Source: CAVRZY01 sp963725415 (GTDB taxonomy: Bacteria > Acidobacteriota > Terriglobia > Bryobacterales > Bryobacteraceae). Taken from it: a stretch of DNA of 13,661 nt. The first letter of the stretch is position 1. The number at the start of each line of letters is the position of its first letter. Below, piece after piece: positions 6,973-13,413 of the stretch. The translations under genes were made by a program, and so were the position numbers. Location of the stretch: NCBI GenBank assembly GCA_963725415.1, contig CAVRZY010000124.1, positions 1-13,661 on the forward strand, read 5' to 3'. Under the pieces are notes generated by a model. That model did not search any database and was not told where the DNA came from. It worked only from the letters and a program-made list of their open reading frames with translations.

Positions 6973-7641
6973 ACCTGCCCCACCTAGAGGTGGATCAAGA
7001 TTCGCTGGTGGCGAGGTGGCGTCCTCCACCAATGTGAAGGGCAATCGCACCTCGACTGTAGACAAGGAGTCCCTGTCCATCCAGACCAAAAGCACCGAAC
7101 CGTTCGGTTCAGAGCGAACTTGCACCGGTCCAACAATCTTGTGCCCGCCGCTGAGATGCTGCTGCAAAGTGTGCTCGATCTCCTGAGCATGATGGACGAA
7201 GATCGCCAGAGTGACAGCCGAATCTTCTGTCGAGTTCATGGGTACTGTCACGGTTGCCCCAAAATAATCATCGGGCACGGGAACGCCCACCGCGAATGTT
7301 GTTGATTTCCTCGAAATCTCCCTTGCTTTCTCGAACGCGCCGAGCAGCTTACGGATAGGGAACGCAGCCGCAGATCCCATGGCCTTGGCGATATCCGCCT
7401 TGTTCTTCCACAGGTCGTCGGCCATGTTCTTGGCAAGCTGACTGAGAAAGACGCCAGCGGCGGCCTTGAGTGGCAGCGTCCAGTCGATGGCGTCTGCAAG
7501 GACCCTGATGAAGCTGGGGGGATCGGCGGACAACAGGACGACCTCCCGCCCATCGTCGATCCGCAGTACCGGCGCGGCCTCAGCCTTAAGCGCCTCACGC
7601 GCTTCTTCCGGTACGTCCAGCGTGACGATCAGTATTGCCAC
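6967..7641 (-). CDS. Protein of unknown function (cassette 4)
   Basis: This encodes 224 residues from GTG 7641. I do not recognise a family. The protein starts MAILIVTLDVPEEAREALKA, with an early beta-strand and helix. A hydrophobic amphipathic helix (about residues 55-80) follows. The second half is rich in Thr and Val and looks like beta-strands (PVQVRSEPNGSVLLVWMDRD). The C-terminus is Pro/Gly-rich (PPLGGAGA) and ends in the attC left box, whose TAA is the stop. Just before the start, an ATG opens a seven-codon frame overlapping the GTG (minus 7653 to 7630, MEVKWQY stop). It could couple translation. No function is proposed. Confidence 0.7.
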   Translation of the reverse strand: MAILIVTLDVPEEAREALKAEAAPVLRIDDGREVVLLSADPPSFIRVLADAIDWTLPLKAAAGVFLSQLAKNMADDLWKNKADIAKAMGSAAAFPIRKLLGAFEKAREISRKSTTFAVGVPVPDDYFGATVTVPMNSTEDSAVTLAIFVHHAQEIEHTLQQHLSGGHKIVGPVQVRSEPNGSVLLVWMDRDSLSTVEVRLPFTLVEDATSPPANLDPPLGGAGA

Positions 7642-7659
7642 TTCACTTCCATCCGGTCT

Positions 7660-7752
7660 TCCTAACGGCCGACGGCTGAGCGGCCGGCGGCGACAAAGCC
7701 CCGAAGATGACTAGCCGCTTCCCCGCCGGTCCGCTCCAGTCGCTTGTCAGAC
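7660..7752 (-). other. attC site 3 (after 259-residue helical protein gene)
   Basis: The minus-strand right box is GTTAGGA (7660-7666), which ends in A rather than the consensus pyrimidine. The left box is GTCTGAC (7746-7752). The inner stem GAGCGG-CCGGCGG pairs with CCGCCGG-T-CCGCTC, with one extrahelical base. The left box also supplies the TGA stop of the upstream gene. Confidence 0.7.
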
Positions 7753-8526
7753 CGCACCTGTCCGTTGCCATCGTAAACCCAAAGCGGCCTCCCACACCGC
7801 CAATTCGGTGCCTCCAACAACAGCATCGCGCGCGGCCTGCATGTTGCGGGGCAGGCGATCGAGCTTGATGGTGTCGCTCGAGGCATCTTGGATGATGCCG
7901 AACGATTCGAGCCGTGGATGGGCGTGCGTCTCGTGGCAAAGGACCTCGTACATTGCCTGGTTGACCGCAGCAGTATCTCCTGTAATTGCGCGGGCACCCG
8001 ATGCGACGAATAGTCCATACGCGGCGTGTTGCCTCGCTGTCATGTTTTCGTGCAGCCAATTGTCGGGCCGTTTTTTCCTCTCTTTCCATACGAGCCCCAA
8101 GGCGTCGCGAAGCAACTTGCCGTGGCCCTGACAAAGAGAATCCCAGATCGTTGCCATGTGCTCAACACGGCGCTGAAGAAGTTGCTCGTCGTTCATAGCC
8201 GGTTGCGTGTTTCGCTGCCGTTGAGCGGATGCCCGCCAAGCAGCACTCTTCATTTCGAAGTACAGCCACGCCTGCGAGCCGGCGATCTCGTACGTCTCAT
8301 GAGTCGCCAGCACGACCAGATTCTGCGCTCCTTCAAATGCGAGTCGTGCGTTCGAATAGGCCTTGTGAGGTAAGGCCGATGCTGCTGTATGCAGCACCGC
8401 GGTGGCCGTTTCCAACACGTCGGTGCCGAGCCCAAACAGAACGAAATCGCCCGCGAGAGTTCTTGGACGACAAATGAAAGTCCTAAGCTCCGATTTGAGT
8501 TCTTCGAGTCGGTCAGGCAGTTCCAT
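7747..8526 (-). CDS. Helical protein of unknown function, DUF5677/HEPN-like pattern (cassette 3)
   Basis: This encodes 259 residues from ATG 8526. The sequence is nearly all helical and polar. A segment ARLAFEGAQNLVVLATHETY with EIAGSQAWLYFEMKSAAWR, and a late LCHETHAHPR, recall proteins annotated as DUF5677 or HEPN-like, but the match is loose and I do not see a clear R-x4-6-H motif. The start is only 15 nt from the cassette edge, with no ribosome binding site. Translation may therefore need coupling, a leaderless mode or a poor start. Its TGA stop lies in the attC box. Function unknown. Confidence 0.7.
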   Translation of the reverse strand: MELPDRLEELKSELRTFICRPRTLAGDFVLFGLGTDVLETATAVLHTAASALPHKAYSNARLAFEGAQNLVVLATHETYEIAGSQAWLYFEMKSAAWRASAQRQRNTQPAMNDEQLLQRRVEHMATIWDSLCQGHGKLLRDALGLVWKERKKRPDNWLHENMTARQHAAYGLFVASGARAITGDTAAVNQAMYEVLCHETHAHPRLESFGIIQDASSDTIKLDRLPRNMQAARDAVVGGTELAVWEAALGLRWQRTGAV

Positions 8527-8535
8527 CGTAGTGCG

Positions 8536-8598
8536 GTCTAACGACTCAGGCGTCAGCCGCGCGGCTTTTTGCGCGTCGGCTGCATGCCTTCGTTAGAC
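8536..8598 (-). other. attC site 2 (after cyclase-like gene)
   Basis: The site has exact end boxes GTCTAAC (minus 8592-8598) and GTTAGAC (minus 8536-8542) around 63 bp. The arms GGC-A-TGCAGCCG and CGGCTG-ACGCC are imperfectly complementary, and the loop is AAAAA on the minus strand. This is the clearest attC of the array. Confidence 0.9.
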
Positions 8599-8606
8599 GC
8601 CACCCC

Positions 8607-9347
8607 TCACTGAAATCTCATACTCCACTGGTGGTAGAGCGGCTGTAGCCACGCGATAGAATTCTGGTACTTGGCCTGTGAGCGCGGATCCGGCGCAAGT
8701 TGCTTCAGCCACCGAAGCTTGGCCAGGTTCTCGCTCATGCACTGGAGCAGTTCCTCCAGTGAGGCGCTGCTTCCTGAAAGCGGGACCACCGCAAACCCCT
8801 CGAGGTAGCTGACTCCGACTCCGGGAACTGGCTCTACGGGAATCCCGGGACATCGCTGAACTCTCGCCTCGCGGCGAGCTCGGGCAAAGTAGCGATCGCG
8901 ATCCTCGTCGCTCCGGCGGCGCGACACAACGCCGCGTGACGCCAGATCAGGCACTTTGCGGAGCACCGACGGAGCAAGCATCACGCCCACCCACTGCAAT
9001 TGGGCCTCGTAGTAGTGCGCTTCGATGATGGGCCGCCCAGCGATGACCGAACCGTGCATGTCGTTCTCCGAGCGCGCGAACGGGCCGTGCGCAATGGCAC
9101 CTCGAAGGGGTACTTCTGCGGCCAAGAGGGAATAGGAGACTTGTGAGGTGGCCTCGATCACCTCGTCGAAGGCTTCCGGGCTGTCGTCAAGCGTGTAGAG
9201 AACCACTGTGTCTGAGAAGAGGATGACGCGTAACCCGGCGTGGGCTTGTGCCACATCCAGGACTGTTCTGATGTAGCTGTCAAGGCCCCCGATCTCGGAG
9301 TCCCGAGACACGCGATCGGCGAAGCCGAGGATGTCCAACATGGCCAC
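8607..9347 (-). CDS. Class III nucleotidyl cyclase-like protein (cassette 2)
   Basis: This encodes 246 residues from GTG 9347. The order DILGF (residues 5-9), LRVILFSDTVVLY, then AEVPLRGAIAHGPF matches the DIxGF, second metal-Asp strand and RxGIxxG segments of class III cyclases, with both metal-type Asp residues present. The second half, from about residue 125, does not look like a usual cyclase and may differ in substrate site. Class III-like cyclases occur in Pycsar defence, but nothing here shows cyclic nucleotide synthesis. The start is unclear. In-frame CTG (9368) and ATT (9365) lie 5 and 8 nt after a GAGGAGG at 9374-9380, and would add the residues of the FVAMLDILGF strand to the N-terminus; GTG 9347 has no site at the right distance. 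Confidence 0.65.
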   Translation of the reverse strand: MAMLDILGFADRVSRDSEIGGLDSYIRTVLDVAQAHAGLRVILFSDTVVLYTLDDSPEAFDEVIEATSQVSYSLLAAEVPLRGAIAHGPFARSENDMHGSVIAGRPIIEAHYYEAQLQWVGVMLAPSVLRKVPDLASRGVVSRRRSDEDRDRYFARARREARVQRCPGIPVEPVPGVGVSYLEGFAVVPLSGSSASLEELLQCMSENLAKLRWLKQLAPDPRSQAKYQNSIAWLQPLYHQWSMRFQ

Positions 9348-9399
9348 GAAGCCTTGCTTTCTAATCAGCTGGCCCTCCTCTTCATCCCAGCGAAAGGGC

Positions 9400-9462
9400 G
9401 TCTAACGTTGCCGCTCACTGGACGGGGGCTTTATACCGGTCCGGTGCAGCGGCTGGTTCGGT
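9400..9462 (-). other. attC site 1 (after HNH gene)
   Basis: The minus-strand right box is GTTAGAC (9400-9406). The left box is the weaker ACCGAAC (9456-9462). The stem pairs GCCGCT with AGCGGC, CAC with GTG and GGAC with GTCC, with single offset bases, around a loop containing GGTATAAAG. The HNH gene runs through it and stops inside (TGA at 9415-9417). Confidence 0.8.
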
Positions 9463-9756
9463 GCCCCTGTTTCTTTTCAATGCCTTTGCTGATGCCTCTG
9501 CAGCCTGCTCGTAAATGGACTTCTTCCACGACTCGGGGAATCCCTGCAAGCCGGCCTCCATCATGGCTTTGAATACCTTTGGTTTCAGGTGAGTATCAAA
9601 CATGATGTGGCAAGTGGGACAGAGCATCAATACGTTATTCTCTGTCTTCTTCCCTTCAGCCATTATATGGGCCTTCTGCCTCACCCCGACATGATGGCCG
9701 CACATTTCGCATATCCCGGCGGGTTTCATATAGTCGTGGAGTCCCTTTCTTGGCAC
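9415..9756 (-). CDS. HNH endonuclease-like protein (cassette 1)
   Basis: This encodes 113 residues from GTG 9756, preceded by AGGAG 4 nt upstream. A longer frame from ATG 9804 exists, but it has no ribosome binding site and adds unconserved residues. Zinc and HNH features are clear: C16-x2-C19, H30 (AHIMAEG), N41 (NNVLMLC), C46-x2-C49-H50 and D54. The order CEMCG, AHI, NNVLMLCPTCH, FDTH is that of small HNH proteins. The C-terminal 17 or so residues are encoded by the attC itself. This is the first cassette visible, with a possible promoter upstream. Activity is inferred from the motif. Confidence 0.7.
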   Translation of the reverse strand: MPRKGLHDYMKPAGICEMCGHHVGVRQKAHIMAEGKKTENNVLMLCPTCHIMFDTHLKPKVFKAMMEAGLQGFPESWKKSIYEQAAEASAKALKRNRGTEPAAAPDRYKAPVQ

Positions 9757-9847
9757 CGAACTCCTGTTTAAGCTGACCGGCATAAAACCGGTCCCGGTCC
9801 GCATAAGACGGAACCGAGGCCCACCACGGGCGGCGGCAACTGCTTAG

Positions 9848-9876
9848 ATTGTAACGAGTTGTGCTCCATTCTGCAA
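9848..9876 (-). promoter_or_regulatory. Candidate promoter for the cassette array
   Basis: On the minus strand TTGCAG (9871-9876) is followed after 17 bases by TACAAT (9848-9853). The -10 is a strong match; the -35 has only its first three bases. It points into the HNH cassette and could play the role of an integron Pc promoter. Whether it is active is unknown. Confidence 0.4.
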
Positions 9877-9960
9877 TTGGCCTCCGCAGTTTTAGGCCGA
9901 CCGCTCGGTCCGCATAATCCCGCCGCCCTCGGTTGGCATAGGCTTCCGCAGCCGGTCGAA

Positions 9961-10168
9961 GGGGCTGTGAACCCCGCGCCCGCCATGCCGGTGCTCTCGA
10001 AGAAGCCGCTGTTCGTCCTGGTCACCGCCTACCGCGCCATCTTCCTGGAACGCCAGCCCCCCAGCCTTCCATTCCATCTGTAAGCTCTGGCTGGCCTCCG
10101 CCCTCCTCTGCCTCCTCGGCCAGGCCTGGTTCTAGAAGCTCAAGAAGAACTTCGCCGACGTGATTTAG
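9961..10168 (+). pseudogene. C-terminal remnant of an ABC-2 type (polysaccharide exporter) permease
   Basis: One frame encodes NPAPAMPVLSKKPLFVLVTA then YRAIFLERQPPSLPFHL and stops at 10083. The next frame continues as LWLASALLCLLGQAWF, a TAG, then KLKKNFADVI and TAG at 10166-10168. Together these resemble the last segment of ABC-2 permeases (NPLxPxVxAYRAILL, a hydrophobic helix, then RRLxxRFADVI), with one frameshift and one nonsense codon. The first part of the gene is not visible. Confidence 0.45.
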
Positions 10169-10198
10169 TGAGGCATGTCTCAGGCTCTCTCGTAAATG

Positions 10199-10235
10199 GC
10201 CCGGTGTTCGTGCCGGGCAGGTCGGGGACCTGCCC
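10199..10235. repeat. Overlapping GC-rich hairpins
   Basis: Two hairpins share bases and exclude each other: GCCCGG (10199-10204) with CCGGGC (10213-10218), and GGGCAGGTC (10215-10223) with GACCTGCCC (10227-10235) around a GGG loop. They follow the permease remnant and could be an old terminator or a repeat-family unit. There is no T-run after them. Confidence 0.5.
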
Positions 10236-10409
10236 CACTTGGGGGTGTAGACACTGTGTGGAAAATGTCTCCGCCATTTTCATTTGGGCGGGTGAGGTCT
10301 ACCTTATGAAGGACTGTCCCGTTGTCGCGGCGGTCATTGGCCAGGTCCGCGAGTGATGGGCATCGGTCGAGACGGGCGATATGCACTTGCACGTTTATGC
10401 CCGGTCCCC

Positions 10410-10472
10410 AAGATTTAGGCAAAGATTTAGAACATAAAGATTCAGGAATAACAGACATTTAGAGACATTCAG
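10410..10472 (+). repeat. Five short repeats upstream of the promoter
   Basis: A 9-bp unit close to (A/G)A(G/C)ATT(T/C)AG is repeated: AAGATTTAG (10410-10418, 10422-10430), AAGATTCAG (10437-10445), GACATTTAG (10454-10462) and GACATTCAG (10464-10472). Start-to-start spacings are 12, 15, 17 and 10. The last ends 7 bases before the -35 element, so the block is well placed to bind a regulator. Confidence 0.6.
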
Positions 10473-10479
10473 AAAACTC

Positions 10480-10508
10480 TTGACACTTTCCGCTGCGGGT
10501 CCTACAAT
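10480..10508 (+). promoter_or_regulatory. Near-consensus sigma-70 promoter of the three-gene operon
   Basis: TTGACA (10480-10485) and TACAAT (10503-10508) are separated by exactly 17 bases. Transcription would begin near 10515, giving a leader of about 85 nt before the ATG at 10602. Confidence 0.8.
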
Positions 10509-10601
10509 AATCCCAAAGCAGTCCGTCGGGTACTGCAACTGTAGGGGCCAGGGATCAACTGGAAGCCCCACGCAAGTTCACACGCAGAGGAGGATCGTGC
10601 T

Positions 10602-12992
10602 ATGCCAGAAGACAAAAAGAAACACGCTGGGGATCGACCAAAATCTCCAGAGGCGGATGATGCCCAAGACCCGGATTTTCAGTTTGTCCTGCGGCAGTTG
10701 CTGGCCGCTTACCAACCCATCCTGGAACAAGAACTGAAACGCGCGCAGTCGCCCGAGGAACTGGCGCGTGAGGAAAAAGAGCGACCGCCGAGCTGCGAGG
10801 ACGAGATCGCGCTGGGCAACCAGTTACTCGATAAGTTTTTCACCGAAGAGGTAGCCCTGCGGCTGCTTCCCGCCGAAGGACGGCAGTTGCTGGGGCCGAT
10901 CGAGCGGTGGCGCTGGTGCTTCCTGCATATCCGCTGCTGCATCCTCTTCGGTTGGCTGCTCTGCCGCGGCCGGTGCACCTTCCGGGCCTTCTTTTACTAT
11001 CTCTATCGCTACTGGATCTGCGTCCGGCAGGCACTGGGAACCGCTCCCATCGGGCGCCCGCTGACGTCCGAGGAGCGGGAGGACCTGCAGGTCCTGGTGC
11101 AGGCCACCGCCGCCGCCTACAAGCCGTATCTGACGGACCAGCTCGCCTCGGTCGAGTTTCCCCTGGCGTTACCGGACGAGGTGGTGGACGGCAAGATCGA
11201 CTGCCTGGAGGGCCAGGAGCAACTCGCAGACGTCTTTGAACGGCTCCTGACGCTGGAAACCGCGCCCGCGCTGCTGGGGCGGGCAGCCTTTGAAAAACAC
11301 AGCAGAGAGCCCTTTTTCTGGTTCTGCCGCTGCTGGTGCCTCTGCTCTATCCGCTTCGGCTGCTGTCTGGCGCGGGCACGCAACCTGATCGAGGTGTTTC
11401 GCTGCCTGCGCTTCTATCAACGCTGCCTGCGCGAGTGCTTTGGCCCGCTTCAGTGCAAGATCACGAAACCAACCGGCTGCACCGAGGAGGAGCCGAACCC
11501 GGCCGTGGGCGGTTTGACCGTGACGGTGGCCGGCACCGCCTCGGGCTCATTTTTCGACCATTACACTCTGGAGCTGCGGAAGGTCGAGGGGCAGGATTGC
11601 CAGGACGATGCCGACTGGCAGACCGGTCCTGCCGTTGTGGCCTACCCGGGCGGCGGAGCCGTGGGCGCTGCGCCGGTCAACAATGGCGTTTTGGGCTGGA
11701 TCAAGACCACCGTGCTCGGTGCGGGATCCTACGAGATCCGTCTCTGTGTCTACCCCACCCAGGGCGCTGCTCGATGCTGTGTCTGCATCCAGTTCAACTT
11801 GTTCAAGAAGATGGTCTGGATTGAACGCGTGGCCAACGCACCGGTGCTCACACCGCCGGGTCCCTTCGCGTTCGACGCTCCGATCGCCAACGCCAGCCCC
11901 GGCGGCGTCGTGGTGCCGGTTGGCTGCTGCGTGACCGTGCGCGGCACGGCCTACGTGGGCGATTGCAACCGGCGAAAGATCAAATGCGTTGATCTTCGTT
12001 ATGGCCTGGGCTTCCTGCCCGGTCCGGGCATGGTCGGGTTCAATCCTGCCGACTATTTCGGGTCGCTGCTGGCGCCCTACGGGCCGATCTGTTACACCGC
12101 CCCGGACGAAGCCCTCAAACGCGCCCCCTGGAACGAGATCATCAGCCGGGCTCTGACCACCCATTTCGTGCAGACCACCATCGAGCTGTTCGGGAGCACG
12201 ATCACTGTCTACAAGCTCCAAGACTTCTGCTTCGACAGCGCGAGCCAGTTGCCGCCCTGCCCGGACGCGGCGCACCACTGCCGCAGCGGCAAGTACACGC
12301 TCTTGCTGGATGTCACGGACACTCTCGGCAACCACTACTACGACACCCAGCACGTCTGGTTCGACAACAAGCCGATCCATGCCGAGTTCAGCGGACTGGA
12401 AGGCCTGAAGCGCTGCGAGGACATGAGCCTGGGGAAGTTCGTCCCGCCGGGAGCGCCCTGCGGGATCCCCTGGCCGCTCAACGTGCTGGGCATCGCCTAC
12501 GACGAATACATCGACAACGCCGACCTGGCATATCCCAGCGACAACTTCGATTACTACAGCCTTTGGATCACGCGCCAGGGCGGTCCGACCTACGCGGTTC
12601 CGATCACTCCCGTGTTGCTGCCGCTGCCGATCTTCGGCCCCGATCCGCTGAAAGGCACCGCGCGCGTTGGGGATCCGGGCACGCGCTGCGAGGAATCCAT
12701 TCCGGGCTGCCCGCCTCCTGCCTTGCCGGGCAAATTCGCCGGCCTGCTGACCAAACTCGACTTGCGCATCTTTGACGCGGTCTGCGCCGCGGCGCTGGTT
12801 GCGCCGTTCGCCCCACCGGCGGGGTTTGCGCTCGAACGCGGCACGTGCTGCGGCTACTCCTTCCAGCTCTACGCGCAGGACAAGACCTGGAACGACATCG
12901 GTCCCGGGTGGTGCCATCGCATCTGGACACCACCCTGGGCGGTGTGCATCTGCAACGATGTCGAGCAGCGGCCCACCACGCACGTACCGTGA
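10602..12992 (+). CDS. Cys-rich 796-residue protein with an internal duplication, unknown function
   Basis: The ATG at 10602 follows a strong ribosome binding site (GGAGG, 8 nt). No signal peptide is seen; the first 25 residues are charged. About 42 of 796 residues are Cys. Residues about 28-150 and 170-295 are two copies of one module: an acidic helical part, then a Cys/aromatic-rich segment (RWRWCFLHIRCCILFGWLLC in copy 1, FFWFCRCWCLCSIRFGCC in copy 2). The second half holds three beta-type blocks of the pattern V-x-G-x-A followed by F/Y-x-x-Y-x-L (VAGTASGSFFDHYTLEL; VRGTAYVGDC; VLGIAYDEYIDN). That pattern is found in extracellular beta-sandwich domains. I do not recognise the whole protein. 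It leads an operon with a DUF1360 membrane protein (4-nt gap) and a small Cys protein. A metal-binding or disulphide-rich structural role is possible but not shown. Confidence 0.8.
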   Translation: MPEDKKKHAGDRPKSPEADDAQDPDFQFVLRQLLAAYQPILEQELKRAQSPEELAREEKERPPSCEDEIALGNQLLDKFFTEEVALRLLPAEGRQLLGPIERWRWCFLHIRCCILFGWLLCRGRCTFRAFFYYLYRYWICVRQALGTAPIGRPLTSEEREDLQVLVQATAAAYKPYLTDQLASVEFPLALPDEVVDGKIDCLEGQEQLADVFERLLTLETAPALLGRAAFEKHSREPFFWFCRCWCLCSIRFGCCLARARNLIEVFRCLRFYQRCLRECFGPLQCKITKPTGCTEEEPNPAVGGLTVTVAGTASGSFFDHYTLELRKVEGQDCQDDADWQTGPAVVAYPGGGAVGAAPVNNGVLGWIKTTVLGAGSYEIRLCVYPTQGAARCCVCIQFNLFKKMVWIERVANAPVLTPPGPFAFDAPIANASPGGVVVPVGCCVTVRGTAYVGDCNRRKIKCVDLRYGLGFLPGPGMVGFNPADYFGSLLAPYGPICYTAPDEALKRAPWNEIISRALTTHFVQTTIELFGSTITVYKLQDFCFDSASQLPPCPDAAHHCRSGKYTLLLDVTDTLGNHYYDTQHVWFDNKPIHAEFSGLEGLKRCEDMSLGKFVPPGAPCGIPWPLNVLGIAYDEYIDNADLAYPSDNFDYYSLWITRQGGPTYAVPITPVLLPLPIFGPDPLKGTARVGDPGTRCEESIPGCPPPALPGKFAGLLTKLDLRIFDAVCAAALVAPFAPPAGFALERGTCCGYSFQLYAQDKTWNDIGPGWCHRIWTPPWAVCICNDVEQRPTTHVP

Positions 12993-12996
12993 GGCC

Positions 12997-13413
12997 ATGA
13001 GTGAGCTCAGTTTCTGGCCTCGTTTAGTGCTGGCCGTCCTCGTGACCTGGCGGGTTACGCACCTGCTGGCACGCGAGGACGGCCCGGCCAACCTTATCGC
13101 TCGCTTTCGCGCCCGGCTCGGCACAGGACTGCTGGGCCAGTTGATGGATTGTTTCCACTGCCTGAGCTTCTGGGTGGCAGCGCCGGCGGCGTTCTTTGTC
13201 TGTGAAAAGCCTTTGGACCGGTTGCTCGCCTGGCTCGCGCTCTCGGGCGCGGCTTGCCTGCTGGAGCGCGCCGGCGAGCAACCAGTTGTCATTCACCCCA
13301 TCACCCGGAAGGAAGAGTCCAGCGATGCCATGCTGCGGCCAGAATCGGAGCGCGTGGAAAGACACCTCGGCTCCGCAACGACAGACCACACCACCGCAGC
13401 TACCCGCCGCTAA
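12997..13413 (+). CDS. DUF1360 membrane protein
   Basis: This encodes 138 residues from ATG 12997, 4 nt after the stop of the Cys-rich gene, so the two are probably translated together. The DUF1360 signature is clear: VTWRVTHLLAREDGP, then DCFHCLSFWVA with its CxxC pair, then LAWLALSGAACLLER. Three hydrophobic segments (about residues 6-22, 55-68, 75-92) suggest two or three membrane helices. The tail from about residue 100 is polar and overlaps the start of the next gene by 89 bases in another frame. The biochemical role of DUF1360 is unknown. Confidence 0.85.
   Translation: MSELSFWPRLVLAVLVTWRVTHLLAREDGPANLIARFRARLGTGLLGQLMDCFHCLSFWVAAPAAFFVCEKPLDRLLAWLALSGAACLLERAGEQPVVIHPITRKEESSDAMLRPESERVERHLGSATTDHTTAATRR

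Larger units (their letters stand above)
4414..9756 (-). mobile_element. Integron gene-cassette array (seven cassettes, no integrase in window)
   Basis: Seven genes on the minus strand are separated by seven imperfect palindromes of 63-103 bp. Most are bounded by RYYYAAC and GTTRRRY boxes and fold with offset extrahelical bases, which is the design of integron attC sites. Cutting each right-hand box between G and TT gives cassettes at 8542-9405, 7666-8541, 6912-7665, 6259-6911, 5230-6258 and 4420-5229, plus the first one ending at 9406. Leaders before the start codons are mostly 15-37 nt and several stop codons lie inside the attC box, as expected of cassettes. In an ordinary integron the integrase lies at the upstream end, here above 9756. 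No integrase is seen between there and the window end, so the array fits a CALIN. Confidence 0.85.
9757..10479. other. Gene-poor stretch between the array and the 10602 operon
   Basis: No intact gene is supported. It holds a candidate minus-strand promoter (9848-9876), the tail of an ABC-2 permease on the plus strand (9961-10168), overlapping GC-rich hairpins (10199-10235), a perfect 7-bp inverted repeat GAAAATG/CATTTTC (10261-10267 and 10275-10281), and an A/T-rich repeat block (10410-10472). A 12-bp sequence, CGGTCCGCATAA, occurs at 9795-9806 and 9906-9917. Confidence 0.6.

Noticed and set aside
4414..9462. Regular palindromes as a CRISPR array or REP elements
   Set aside because: Spacing is gene-sized, sequences differ between copies, and the end boxes fit attC.
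9805..10479. Integron integrase upstream of the array
   Set aside because: No frame on either strand has tyrosine-recombinase features, and the only coding trace is an ABC-2 permease tail.
11547..13292. 581-residue open frame on the minus strand
   Set aside because: Antisense to the Cys-rich and DUF1360 genes, which have a promoter, ribosome sites and family motifs; the antisense frame has none.
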